DNA from: Cristatella mucedo
Taxonomy: Eukaryota; Bryozoa; Phylactolaemata; Cristatellidae
Direction: 5' to 3'
Length of the DNA stretch: 64,000 nt
Assembly (NCBI GenBank): GCA_009760855.2
Contig: WPIO01000016.1
Coordinates: 4,297,001 to 4,361,000, forward strand
Part shown: piece by piece, positions 30,275 to 43,434 of the stretch
Layout: each line of letters opens with the position of its first letter
Numbering within the stretch: the stretch's first letter is position 1
Notes under the pieces: generated by a model
Seen by the model: only the letters and a program-made list of their open reading frames with translations
Told to the model about the DNA's origin: nothing
Database searches by the model: none
Made by a program: the position numbers and the translations under genes

Positions 30275-30545
30275 CCATGCGCTTGGCGGCTAAAGCGCGC
30301 ACTACCCGGCTGTACACGCTCGGGTAGATAAAGCCGCTAAAGAGTTATCTCCCCTCGTGCACGCGGAAAAGCCACACTCACTTTATTTTATCTTAACCAT
30401 TCTACTTATCTTTAAGATATTAACATATTTTTAATTTAGTTTTGTAATTTGTGAATCCTTCACTTGTCCGGAAGCTTGCGATGACCTCAATGTCACATTA
30501 CCCCCGCACACTACTGTGCTGACATTATTGAGGTCTGCTCTGACC
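30275..30545. promoter_or_regulatory. Likely bidirectional promoter between the membrane protein gene and UCHL5
   Basis: Only 271 bp separate the two divergent start codons. A CCGGAAG ETS-type core is at 30468-30474, common in housekeeping bidirectional promoters. AT-rich DNA covers 30380-30450 and a GC-richer part lies toward the minus-strand gene. No clear TATA box is placed for either gene. Immediately before the UCHL5 ATG (30484-30537), GACCTCAATGTCA and TGACATTATTGAGGTC form an imperfect inverted repeat. Confidence 0.5.
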
Positions 30546-30615
30546 ATGAGTGCCGGCGACTGGTGCCTCATCGAAAGTGACCCGGGTGTCTTTACCGAAC
30601 TTATTAAAGGATTTG
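30546..30615 (+). CDS. UCHL5: UCHL5 coding exon 1
   Basis: The ATG at 30546 opens 23 codons plus one base. The donor is GTAAGC at 30616 and the phase is 1. The start is chosen because [19 protein letters not shown] matches the known N-terminus of the family ([16 protein letters not shown] in human). Confidence 0.93.
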
Positions 30616-33600
30616 GTAAGCCCTATCTAAATTGTGTTCTCACATACTTTTTGAGCCCTGATACTGTTGATTACTCGCGCATGTGGACTGGCCGCTTCAT
30701 CGCCCACCTCGCGCTGTCCACGCTCGACGACGCTATGCCGCGCTGGGCTACGTTGCGCCTACGCCCCGCGTGCTTGTACTCTACAGCTCAACTTAGTAGG
30801 TGACTAGGCGCCGACAGACCGTTCCGAATTTACCGTGTAAAGTTTCAGAATATACGTTATCCGACGGCGTTGGCCTGTGAAACTGGTCGATTGTAACGGT
30901 ACATCCGGAGCGTGATGGGATGTGTAAACATTGTCGCACCCGTGCTGGGATTAGCCCAGCGCAAGAATCCCGCTGTGCTCCCTCCCGTCGGTACTTTCTG
31001 TCAGAAGTGGAACTAGTTCACGTAATGTTCTACGCTTCTTCTAGAACGTATTAAGTGTAGCCGGCCGAGGACTCTGTCGGCGCCTTTAGCAACCGCCTAG
31101 CTGGCTTATTAGCGAAGTCCGAACCCGAATTTCGCTGACCAAGACAACAGCAGACACTTTTTTCCCGGCATCTGAGCTGTACAAATAAGGTTTCCTCAGC
31201 GGTTTTTTAGTCTGCGCAGTGCAGTGTTATCAGTATATATTTGTATACTATTTATATATCAGTATTTAGTGCTCGCAAGTATGTAGTCTACCAGTGCGGC
31301 TAATAAAGATGCCGTAAAATGCCGTCGACAGACGGATGCCTCCCGAGTCTTAAAAGTGCTCGTTCCTCGTGCAAGTGGGCAGGCTGCTGACTGAGAACTT
31401 ATTTCTGCCAGTAAGTTCACTGCTATGAGGCGGTTGTCGATTTAGTTTAACAACATCGAAGCGGCAGGAACTGCATTCGGCGCTTCGTTTGCTAGCGATA
31501 AAGTTTCAGCTATAGCTCTGTTCAGAAGCAATTCACTCTCAGTCAAAATCCTCGTTGTCGTTTGCCCTCCGATTGTCAGAACCACCGATTGTCAAAAATT
31601 GCTCATGCTTGCCAATCATGTCCCTGCTATCTGTCATTACCCGAAGGGTCCTGTATGCTATCGATTGCTTCACCAGAAAATGACATCCGCCTGCCTTTCG
31701 GCTTTACATTGGGCTTTTGCGGTTGTTAGCCTCTCTCAGTCTCGCACACCCCTATCTCTCTTCCCTCCCTTCTTCCACCTCCTTCCCTCCGTCCTTTTTC
31801 CCTTTCCCTCGTTTTGCTCGATCTTTCGGCAGCTTTTGACACCATCGATCACAAAGTTCTCCTAGAGCGCCTCTCATCTCGCCTGGGCATCACTGGCACT
31901 GCTCTGCAGTGGTTCAGATCCTATCTCGGTGGGAGACTCCAGAGTATTGACGTGAATGGACAAAGATCATGTGAAGTACCTCTGAAATATGGGGTACCTC
32001 AGGGCTCCGTGCTTTGTCCGGTTCTTTTCACGGTTTATACTCTCCCTCTTGCTGATGTGATTGCCATGTACAATCTAGGCTTTCACTTCTATGTGGATGA
32101 CACTCAGTTGTACCTTCGCTTTGATCCCTCCCAGCCATCGAGCACCTCAAACTCTCCCAACTCACTTGCTGCATGCATTGATGACATCCGCACATGGATG
32201 GCAGCAAATTTTCTAAAACTTAACGATGATAAAACTAACTTACTAGTTATGGGCAAACCCAGTGTGATTCACAAATAGGAAAGGCTGGCGCTCAAAATTG
32301 GCTCTGCCAGCATATTTCCTGTTGAATCAGCTCGAAATCTAGGTGTCATATTCCAAAGCGAGTTCTCGTTAGACGACCATATCAGCTCCACAGTCAAATC
32401 TGTCTATTTTCAGCTTCATAACATTGCTAAAATTCGGGCTTGTTTAGATAAGGATACCACGTCCAAGTTGGTCCATGCATTCGTGACATCCCGTCTCGAC
32501 TTCTGCAACTCACTGCTTACTGGCCTACCAGCATGTGCGATCAGGCGATTGCAGCTGGTGCAAAACTCTGCATCTAGGCTTGTCTGTCGTGAACGTCGCA
32601 GTTGCCACATTACACCACTTCTCCCCGACCTGCACTGGCTCCCAGTCAAGCAACGGATTGACTTCAAGGTTTTGTCGCTCACTTTTAGGTCACTTCATTC
32701 TTTGGCTCCAGTCTATCTCTCAGATCTACTCCCCCACCAGGCCAAGCATCGTACCACCCACTTTTCGGAATCCAACAGTCTACAAATACCTCTTACAGAC
32801 CTCAAATCCTGTTGAGACCGTGCATTTAGTTCGTATGCTCCCACAGCCTGGAACTCCCTCCCGACCTGCATCAGAACATCCCCTGACCTGACCACATTTA
32901 AAAAGAACTTAAAAACACCTATTTAGAACAGCATTTAGTGGGTCCCTGTGATTCGTCCTTGATGTGCTTAAGTGTGCTGACACTGTGCATACTGCCACTA
33001 ACCACATTTGCATGCTGACCCTGTGCATGTCACCCCTAACCATGTTATTCATTTTGTTTGTTTATCAGGCATGATATTACTCACCGTTCAATTGCATTTC
33101 CCTTTGCGGCAAATGTAAAGCGCCTAGAGAGAGATTGAGTGCTCTGAAGGCGCTTTATCAAGTGCATTGTTATTATATTCCCTCCATTCTTTTCCCCCTT
33201 CTCCCCCTCCCTTTTCCCCCTTCCCTCCATTCTTTTCTTCCTTCCCTCCATTCTTTTCTTCCTTCTCTCCCTCCCTTTTCCCCCTTCTCTCTCTCCCTTT
33301 TCTCCCTTTACTTCCTCCCTTTTCTCCCTCCTTCCCACCCTCCCTTCCTTCTTTCACTCATGCTTACCTGTTCTCTGTTCGACCAGCTAATATGTGTGCC
33401 AGCAGCGCTGCCCTAAGGCCTCCACCGAATTTCTTGGTGCTCTGCAATATCGCTCTGCATAGGCACAACCCTAGTGATGCCATTATTATTATTATGCAAG
33501 CCTGCACCATTGGTGGCATTTTTTGTGAGCAGAGAGGTCGTGCACTGGCTGCAGCTTGCTGCTGGCGCTACCGCCTGGGCAACATTTGGATCCTTTTGGT

Positions 33601-36600
33601 AGTCCAGCACAAAGAAACTAGCTCACAACCAGTCACACCACGTGAAAGCCAGACACATTAGGCAATCTTGTGTATCCTTTTAGAGCCCTTCTCGATAAGC
33701 CAAGGCATCACTGACATCATGCTAAACTGGGTTAGGTCCTACCTCAGTGGAAATGGCCATCGATCATGCCGTGTATCTCCTGTCTGTAACCCTACAAAGC
33801 CATAGAGAATAAGTGAGTATTAGGCAGGAGAGTTTTCTATAGCCCACTCAAAGCCTAATCGGCTGTCGGTACACATCATCCAGGAGAATTCCTAAAGTAT
33901 GGGGCACCTAAGGGTTTTTCTTTTAACTACCTATTGTGTCCCTCTGACCGATGTTATTGCCAGCTCTTGGTCTTCATTTCTCTGCCGGTGACACTCAGCT
34001 CTACTTACTCTTTGACTCTTCTAAGCTCTGCTCGGCATCTATCTTGTTAAATTCCCTTAGCAACCTATATTTTTGACGTTCGTTTATGGGTGGCCACTTA
34101 CTTCCTGAGGCTTACCGATTATAAGACTAACCTTAAAGTTGTGGGCCAACCAAATCTCGAAGTTGAAACCCTTTACCCTCTACATTGGTTCAGGCGGTGC
34201 GCCTGGCGGCTCTGTGTGTGGGAATAAACAGTTTGGTGTTGGGCATCGGCTAGCTCTCTCTCATGACGTCTCCCTCCCAATTTGGACGTACGATATTCCA
34301 AAACGACTTGTCACTAGAAAAGCACATTTTTATCACCGTTAAGTCGCCTTAAAAAATACTAGCTGATTCAACAGCCTCTTGTGTATAGCGACTGTAAAGC
34401 CTTTGTGGCTATCACCACCACTTGCAACGGCAATAGATAGATGACCGCCCACCACAGGATTTGAACCCACAATCTCGGCACCGAGGTCGTGAAAAGCAAC
34501 CGCCTTACCTGATGGGCCACCACAGCCCACCATGACGACCGGCTCTACTGTCAGCAAGACTGCCAAAATCGAGGCCTGCTTTGATAAAAGTACGACAACC
34601 TAACTAGTTCATGCATTTGTGACGTTTAGCTTCTAGATTTCTGCAGTCAGGGCTCACGGCCAATATCCTTAATCGTCTGCAACTGGTGCTTAAGCTCAGC
34701 AACTCATCTGGTCTATTGTCTATGGCATCCACATCTGCCACATCACACTTAGCTTTCTGAGGTTTGCGATCTCCCTATCAGGCATCGAATCGATTTCAAG
34801 ATCCTGTCTGGCTTACTGATCGCTTCACTCTCTTGGACTAGCCTACCTATCCGACCTCTTTGTTCTTTCCTAGTTCTCTTGAACCCCCGTTCGTGAGCAC
34901 CTAGTCATCAGGCTGTCCCTTGCACTAAATTCAAATCTTTTAGTGATCGGGCCTTAGTTCACATGAATCGAAAGTCTGTGACTTGCTACTACTGGCTTCT
35001 GTTCCCTCCTGCATTGACTGTGCATCATTGAAGTCGCAGCTCAAGACACTTTTTTTCAGCTCAGCTTTCTGTGCCCTAGTGAACCTATTTTTTTTTACGT
35101 ATGCTTTGTGTGCTTACCTGTCCACGATTCAGGGCATATTACTAGCCAGAGTTCATACTAGCTGGTGGCCCTGAGTGTCCCTTTGTGTGCTTTAGCATGC
35201 TGGCCTAAGCACTATACTTGTTTTGCTTGTTCATAATAATAATAATAATAATAATAATAATGTACTTGATAAAGCGCCCTCAGAGAACTTAATCTCTTTC
35301 TAGGCGCTTTACATTTGCTGCTTGTGTAAGCATAATACCATGCATCCAAGTAACCCTTGGTCATTGATCCTCTTGCAGCTAGTTGTGAAGCACCTGGATA
35401 AAGATTGGGATCTCTTGAAGCATTAATAATAATAATAATAATAATTCACTTGATAAAGCACCCTCAGAGAACTTAATCTCTCTCTAGGCGCTTTACATTT
35501 ACTGTAAAGTGAAATGCCATTGAATGGTAAGTAGAATCCTGCTTGGAAAAAAAAACGAAATGAATAATATGGTTAGGGGTGACATGCACAGGGTCAGCAT
35601 GCAAATGTGGTTAGTGGGAGCATGCACAGTGTCAGCACACTTAAGCACATCAAGGACGAATCACAGGGACCCACTAAATGCTGTCCTAAATAGGTGTGTT
35701 TTTAGCTTCCTTTTAAATGTGGTCAGGTCAGGGGATGTTCTGATGCAGGTCGGGAGGGAGTTCCAGGCTTTGGGAGCATATGAACTAAATGCACGGTCTC
35801 CAAAGGATTTAAGGTTTGTATGAGGTATTCCTAGACTGTTGGATTCCGAAAAGCGGGTGGTACTATGCTTAGCCTGATGGGGGAGTATATCGGAGAGATA
35901 GGCTGGAGCCATAGAATGAAGGGACCTAAAAGTGAACGACAAAACCTTGAAGTCAATCCGTTGCTTGACTGGTAGCCAGTGCAGGTCGGCGAGAAGTGGA
36001 GTAATGTGGCAACTGCGACGTTCACGACAGACAAGCCTAGATGCAGAGTTTTGCACCAGCTGCAATCGCCTGATCGCACATGCTGGTAGGCCAGTAAGCA
36101 GTGAGTTGCAGAAGTCGAGACGGGATGTCACGAATGCATGGACCAACTTGGACGTGGTATCTTTTATCTAAACAAGCCCGAATTTTAGCAATGTTATGAA
36201 GCTGAAAATAGACAGATTTGACTGTGGAGCTGATATGGTCGTCTAACGAGAACTCGCTTTGGAATATGACACCTAGATTTCGAGCTGATTCAACTGGAGA
36301 TATGCTGGCAGAGCCAATTTTGAGAGTCAGCCTTTCCAATCTCTGGATCACACTGGGTTTGCCCATAACTAGTAAGTTAGTTTTATCATCGTTTAGTTTT
36401 AGAAAATTTGCTGCCATCCGTGTGCGGATGTCATCAATGCATGCAGCAAGTGAGTTTAGAGAATTTGAGGTGCTCGAAGGCTGGGAGGGATCAAAGCAAA
36501 GGTACAACTGAGTGTCATCTGCATAGAAGTGAAAGCCTAGATTGTGCTTGGCTATCACATCAGCAAGAGGCAGAGTATAAACCGTGAAAAGAACCGGACC

Positions 36601-37477
36601 TAGCACTGAGCCCTGAGGTACTCCATATTTCAGAGGTACTTCACATGATCTTTGTCCATTCACGTCAATACTCTGGAGTCTCCCACTGAGGTATGACCTG
36701 AACCACTGCAGAGCAGTGCCAGTGATGCCCAGGCTAGATGAGAGGCGCTCTAGAAGAACTTTGTGATCGTTGGTATCAAAAGCTGCCGAAAGATCAAGCA
36801 AAACAAGCAGAGACACTCTACCCATGTCTGCATTCCTATTTCATTATTCCAATGACCTGGTCCTACTATCATTATTATTATTAATCGTATGCCGTTGTAC
36901 TTTTAAATTGCTGATGTTTTCATATTCTGCTTTCAGCATTAAACCAGATGCTGAAGGTTGTAGGATATTGGTGATTAAGACTCTTTTTGACGACCGACCG
37001 ACCATTTGGGCTGCACCTGCTGGTTTACTCGGCAACACTGCAGATTCTCTTAATATGTCTATTAGTCTATCAACATTGATCTTTGGATTTCGGGTGACCT
37101 CAAGCAGCAAAGAGCAGCAAGGGGTGCCAGGGGTGGGGCTGAACAGAAAGCTCATATTCCTGCCTCCCGAGCAGAGACTGTTGCTTCAGTTAAGCTGTGT
37201 AAATGTGCTTATGCTTTGCCTATGCCCGCATGGCAGAGTGCACACATGGATAGATCGAGTTGCATTGGTCGCTTCAGGTGCAGCTGGAGTTCAGGTTGAA
37301 GAAATCTGGAGCCTTGATGAAGACAGCTTCAGGGACCTCAAGTGAGGCGTTGCATCGAGCACTCTTCTGCTGCTGTGTTTTCTCTGCTTTCATCGCTGTC
37401 CTCTTGTGCGTTGGTTTCCTTGGGGATCTTAGTTTGCGTGCAGATAGCTTTTTGAGTCGCCTCTATGTCTCAGCATG

Positions 37478-37572
<95 letters not shown>

Positions 37573-38330
37573 CTCTCTCCTCTCTGCCCGTCCATCACTC
37601 TTTCTCTTCATACGATCCCAGCGAGTCGGCTTTGAAATATGTTGGTATTTTCGTAGGCTTGTGACTCGTTTGCAAGTGGAAGCACTGTTATCTGAATGCA
37701 CAGATTTGCCAGGCTGCTGTGGTTCAAGGGTGCTCACCCTGTGCTCTAATGATGGCTATCTAGACCTACCTGTTAAGCTTGCTGCCACTCTGCTATTGTT
37801 GCATCTCAGGGCTACTGAGCAGGTTGCAGACAGCTTGACATTGGTCTGCCTGCACCTTAGTAATCTCGTTTTTTTATTGGTCTATCACTTCTACAGTTTT
37901 CAAGCTAGAAAAAGTTTGAAATCGAATAGTGACCTGCTTTCGTCTGCATCGTATACAGTAGGACTTGTCATGCGAACGGTCGGCTTTATATCGCACCAAA
38001 ATTTCAGTATAAGTCTGTCAAGCCTACGTTAATTAGCTCTTGCTGTGCTCTTGGTACGAAGCCGATTGTTTCATGTCATTTAAGCATCTAGAGTGTGTTC
38101 TGTGTCTTCTGTAGTCACCTTGCACACGACCGACTTTCACGTTGAAGCAGTAAAAAGTATTATGGGGCTTCTTCAGTCACGCTGAAACTCCACAAAAGGC
38201 AAGATATGGTTTTGATTTGCATTTGTAGTTGGGTCACAGCACCTTGTGGTGCGGTTTTGATGTAAGTCAATGCAGGCGATAGAGGAATTCCATAGTAATA
38301 CAGTCATGTAGTCGTAGTAATTTAACTGTT

Positions 38331-38393
<63 letters not shown>

Positions 38394-41300
38394 CGTGCGC
38401 GTGCGTGCGTGTAGCATACTATGAGAACTTAATGTCTGTCTAGGTGCTTCACATATGCCTCAGGGCTCGAGCCCACAACTTTGGTCATCAAATGCATTCA
38501 CCTTGACCTTGATCGTTCAAGGTGATCATCTTAACCCCTGGGCCAAACCAAGTTGGCGCTTTGATGTGTACCACATGCTGCTTGACCTGGGGAGCAAGAG
38601 TGGCTAATTTTAGAGTGAGAGCAGCTTGAAGGCTGCCGTAGTATGCAGCCTATGTGCTGTATGCAGTTGGGCTGCTTGATCGCTCTGTCTTGCTTGATGC
38701 TGTTGTCATCGTGCACTGTCGGGCTCCCACCAATGGGGGCGTCACAAGAAAGGTATGTTAGTAGTCGTGTGTGAGGCAAGCTCCGAGATCTCTCGCTCAA
38801 ATTGTTGACTGGCAGGAAAGGAAACGCAGCTCTGAAAAGGGATTTCGGAAGTCATGGGGTCCCTGAATTCATGTGGAGATAGCTTGGTTGGTCAGCGACT
38901 TCGGCTTGAGGCAAAGAGTATTGCAGTATGCATGTGAAGCACTGAAGATTTTGCTGCTTCAAGTGAGGCTTGAAACTCAAGCTTGAGGCTTCAAGTGAGG
39001 CTTGTGTGTTGCTGTGATTAAGGTCTGATCCTGAGATCCCTTTTTAATTCTCTTGTAAACGTGGGATTCCATATGCCCGGTTTTACCTATTCAAACTGCC
39101 AGTTTTGCTCAGGAGACCTGAAGCTGGATGACAGCGCTATTATTGCTGCTGAGTATGTTAGCCACTCTTTGTACGTGTAACCAATTATGTAGCCATCATG
39201 GCTCCAGTCTTCCTTTTTTAGAAATTTTTGCAATCGATATTTGCATGCTCGTGTTGCTGAGAGGAGATATGAGCAAAGTGCTCGAACAGCACATAACTGC
39301 CAGCAGTCAGATAGGCTGCTCGTGGGCACCACCGGCACCACTTCGAGTTGCTCCTGTTTGCATTGACTGGAACTAGATTTTAGGACCAGCAGAACTTCTT
39401 CCCTGTTGAGACTTGTGGGTAGCTGTTGCCGAAACACATCCATGCTCGATGCTTGCTTCGAGAAGAACGTGTTACCGGACCGGTCATCGATTGCCATTTT
39501 TTCAGCAGGGTCGTTGTTGCAACCCATTCCTACTCGAATAATAATTCATTTGTATAGCCTCTAAGAGATCGTAATCTCTATTCAGGCACTTCAGCTATGC
39601 CATGGGGCTCCAGCCCACGACCTTGGTCTTCAAATACATTTACTGCTATACGACTCTTCTCCGAGGTACTTCATAATCGAGTCGTGTCAGCTGTGCAATC
39701 TTTATTACTTCATGGATTTAAACCAAGCAGAAATGTGTTATCAGTTGTCGCTTATCCTACTCTTTTTATATGAACTCGTGATTAAACTGATGCTATTAAA
39801 AAAAAGTGTGCTGCTGATGCATGATGTGCTGACATCAGTGACTTGATGGTCTCTGCTGCAAGACTCCTGTGTTAGTTTGATATTCTTCTCTCCTCTCTGC
39901 TGTTGCTCCCTAGTTTATTATTCTTTTCTTTTTTGATGCTTCTAGTGTGAGCCTGGAAAGCAGAAGCTTTTAAGAAAAACTGAAATAGTAAATCGAAATT
40001 TCCCTTGTTACTCCGTGGCACCTCTGAATGATGGTATCAAGCTAACGAGCGATGCCAACCGGTGTGACTACTGGGGCGCTGATCTCCTTGCTTGCTATTG
40101 CACTGGTGTGAGTGTGCACGTGATGCAGAAGTGTGATTTCTGATGCAGGTTTGTGCTCTTTCAGGCCCGTTCACTTTGTGCTCTTTCAGGCCCGTTCACG
40201 GTCTCATCTTTCTGTTCAAGTGGGTTGCAGACGACGACCCTGCCGGAAAAATGGCAATCGATGACCGGTCGGATAACGTGTTCTTCTCGAAGCAGGTATC
40301 AAGCATCGACATGTTTTAAATAAAAATAATTCATTTGTATAGCAACCTAAGAAAACTAAATCTCTATACAGGTGCTTCACATATGTCACGGGGCTCGAGT
40401 GTTTTGGCAATGGCCGCCCTACAAGTCTCAATCGGGGATGAGGCTGTGCTGGTCCTGGTGGCTAGTTCCGGCCTTTTTTCATTTAATATCTGCTGCTGCC
40501 CCCGCCCTGTCAACGTTTTTGCAAGTCGTGCTTGCCTGGTTTGTTCTGTCCCATATCTTCAGCTGTCGTCTTACTAGCAGGCAAGCAAAAAGCATTAAGA
40601 GTGTGTTCACTTGTGCTCATTCGCTTTCTTGCTGCCGTCGCGGTTAGCCAATTCACTGGGCTGCAGTATTGTTCCTAACATTACATCGTGTTGCAATGAT
40701 ACGCGTTTAGGTTATCAACAACGCCTGTGCCACACAAGCCATTGTGAACGTGCTGCTCAATTGTCACCACTCGGATCTTGATCTCGGACAAACTCTCGGA
40801 GATTTCAAAGAGTTTGTGAGCTCATTTGACCCGTACATGCGTGGTCTAGCGTTAAGTAACTCGGATCGTATACGCGAGGTGCACAACAGCTTCTCTCGGT
40901 AAGTTGCATGTGATTTTTCTTTTAAAGAACAAAGATTTGTCGTTTGTAGTAGTGTAGTAGCGTTGTTGTAGTAGCTCCACATCGCCTGCTTTCCAATGGT
41001 AATTAGGATCGTCCGCTCTCCTGCATGTAAGCACCCAGCTCAAGGCTGGCTAGCACTGCATCTATTTCGACTTTAATGCCCATCGTTTTGACCTGTCTTG
41101 TGGTCATTGCAGCTAACTTGCTTAATTGATTGGCCCTAGTTATCGTTGTTACCTGCCCTAACATGTGTGCTTGTTGGTGGTTTGACTTCGTTCTAGACAT
41201 GACCAAACATACTGGAGTTTGACGTATCGCTAGACCCCTTTAATCTTGTATAAATCCTTGACTTGAACATGCACGTATCAAGCGTTTGGTTGCTCTGGGC

Positions 41301-43367
41301 CTATGTTCAGTGCAGCCAATGGTAAAGCGCAGCCGATTCAACTGCTCAACTTATATAGCTGCAGAAGAGCCATAGCAGCTTTCTCCGGCTAACATTTGGC
41401 AATATGCCATTGCAGGATTCGAACCTATGTGTGACCTTGGTCTTGAACTGGTATCACCTTACCGATAAGCTTAGATATTTGTGTAAATAATTTAGGGTAT
41501 GGTGTACAGGTTCTAGATTTCTAAGCTGCGTGTGTTAATCTTAAATCCATGCTAATGATAACAGTGTAGAGGTCTCATCATGCATCTTTAATGACAATAG
41601 AAGCAGTTTGCTAAATCTGTTTTGCCTTGCCTCGATCTTTGTTAGTCTGCAGGGCTGTGATTGGGCTGTGAAACTCCGCCGAATGTAAATTGGATTCATT
41701 TGTATAGCTTCCAAAGAGAACTTATATTCAGGCGCTTCACATATGTATGCCACTGAGCTCGAGCCCACGACCTCGGCCAGACCTTGGTCGGGGCGAGCAC
41801 CCTAACCACTAGGCCAAACCATCGAGGCATATATTCAGCAGAACTTGAGGCCTGTTGACTTTCTTTGCTCTGTCATCGTCTGTCAGGAATGTTATTTCTT
41901 GAGTTGCTGCACTTGCGGCGAGCTCAGCGTGCATTCACACCTCATTGCTGCGCGCACCTTTGCCGGCCGTATTATCTTGTATCTTCTTCGGCCCATTCTT
42001 CTGCTTGTTCGAGTGCTATCTTTTCTTTCGTTGTCATCACGTGCCTTACACCCACGCGAGGTAGCCAATGCCTGATTAATTCAGAGCGTGCCTGCACCAC
42101 AGGAGAGCCTTCGGATCGTTGTGTTGGCTAATTAGGCTGTGCTTGCACAACCCCCATAATCCAGCATTACCTTGCTGTAGTAAGGTTTCTAGTGCATGCG
42201 ATTCAAGCAGCACTAAGAAGTGCGTTTGCTTGTTGGCATTAATACACGAGTCAGCTAGTCTATTTACCAAACCCCTGCCGGTCGTGTGGCCACCTGCCGT
42301 TGCACTGCCGAGGATTACATTACATTACATTACATTTTGGTGGGCCGCTGGGCATCGTGGTCTGAGAACTCTCTCCTCCCCCCCCCCGTGCTTGCTGTTC
42401 AGCTCTCCCTGCCCTAGATCCCTCTTGCAATGTATGAAAACTTGTTAGCCGTGCTTCGTATTTGCATATCCTTTTTTGCAAACCCCACTTGTTACATCCT
42501 GGCACTGGTACACTGGGCATCTGCATTCTATGGTTCCTCACTTCACTCTTTCCTGTCTTCTGTTTTCTCTCTCTCTCTATCTCTCAGTGTTTGTCTCTCT
42601 TTCTCTCTTCTGTCTCCCAGCATCTGTCTCTCTTGCTCTCCTCTTGGCCTATCTTTCGGTTGAATTCCGTGTGATACAATAAAGTAGGTTTGCCACCATA
42701 GCTGCCACATATATACTTGAGTGAGCTCCTAGCTCGAGAGTTGCATTAAGATTAATTGGTTCCCATGAGTGTTGTGCTAGCTTAATGGTTATCTGCTTGT
42801 GCCATCCGACATTGTATTGCATATTGGAGTTTCACTTGGACAGGTCTTTACTGCGATATTTAGCTGTGGCTGGTTTGCCATGTACTGCTCATGTGTTTTT
42901 ATTCTTTCCTGGTCTGTTCCTGGCCGTCATTTGATGTGCTTTCGTTTAGGCAACAACTCTTCGAAATGGATCAATCAGATAGCAAAAAGGACGAAGACGT
43001 TTACCATTTTATCGGATATGTGCCGGTTGCAGGGCGGCTCTATGAGCTTGACGGTCTCAAAGATGGGCCTGTTGATCACGGTGAGGCAGGAGTGCATTGC
43101 TTTACAATTGGCAAAACTATCTATAATGCCTGCCAATCTATTACGATCTATAATATATGATGCTGCCAGTGCCCATCAGTTTGCCTAGACGTCTCTTTGC
43201 AAGCTGGGCAAGACAGATGCATATGGAAGAAGTCACTGTGAGTGCACAAGTAATCATCTACAGGCCACTCCGTGTGTGGCAAGGCACCGCTATACACACT
43301 AGCAGATATACTATTGGCATCTCCATCTCTTCTCCCTCCCTCCCTCCCTCCCTACCTCTCTCTCTTT

Positions 43368-43434
<67 letters not shown>

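Larger units (their letters stand above)
33680..35232 (+). mobile_element. Old, diverged LINE family A-like copy with nested insertions
   Basis: Scattered matches to RT in the plus sense: a block like WVRSYLSG near 33728, KYGAPKG near 33896, a degraded catalytic region near 33990 and a post-RT block near 34565-34625. Stops in all frames. It is interrupted by a LINE B 3' end (about 33785-33875, minus) and a SINE B (34361-34530, minus). Confidence 0.65.

Noticed and set aside
36844..37155. Minus-strand ORF with [20 protein letters not shown], considered as a transposase or ORF1 remnant
   Set aside because: Protein-like, but no motif could be named, and the region just upstream of the LINE A RT in the 61.5 kb copy is different.
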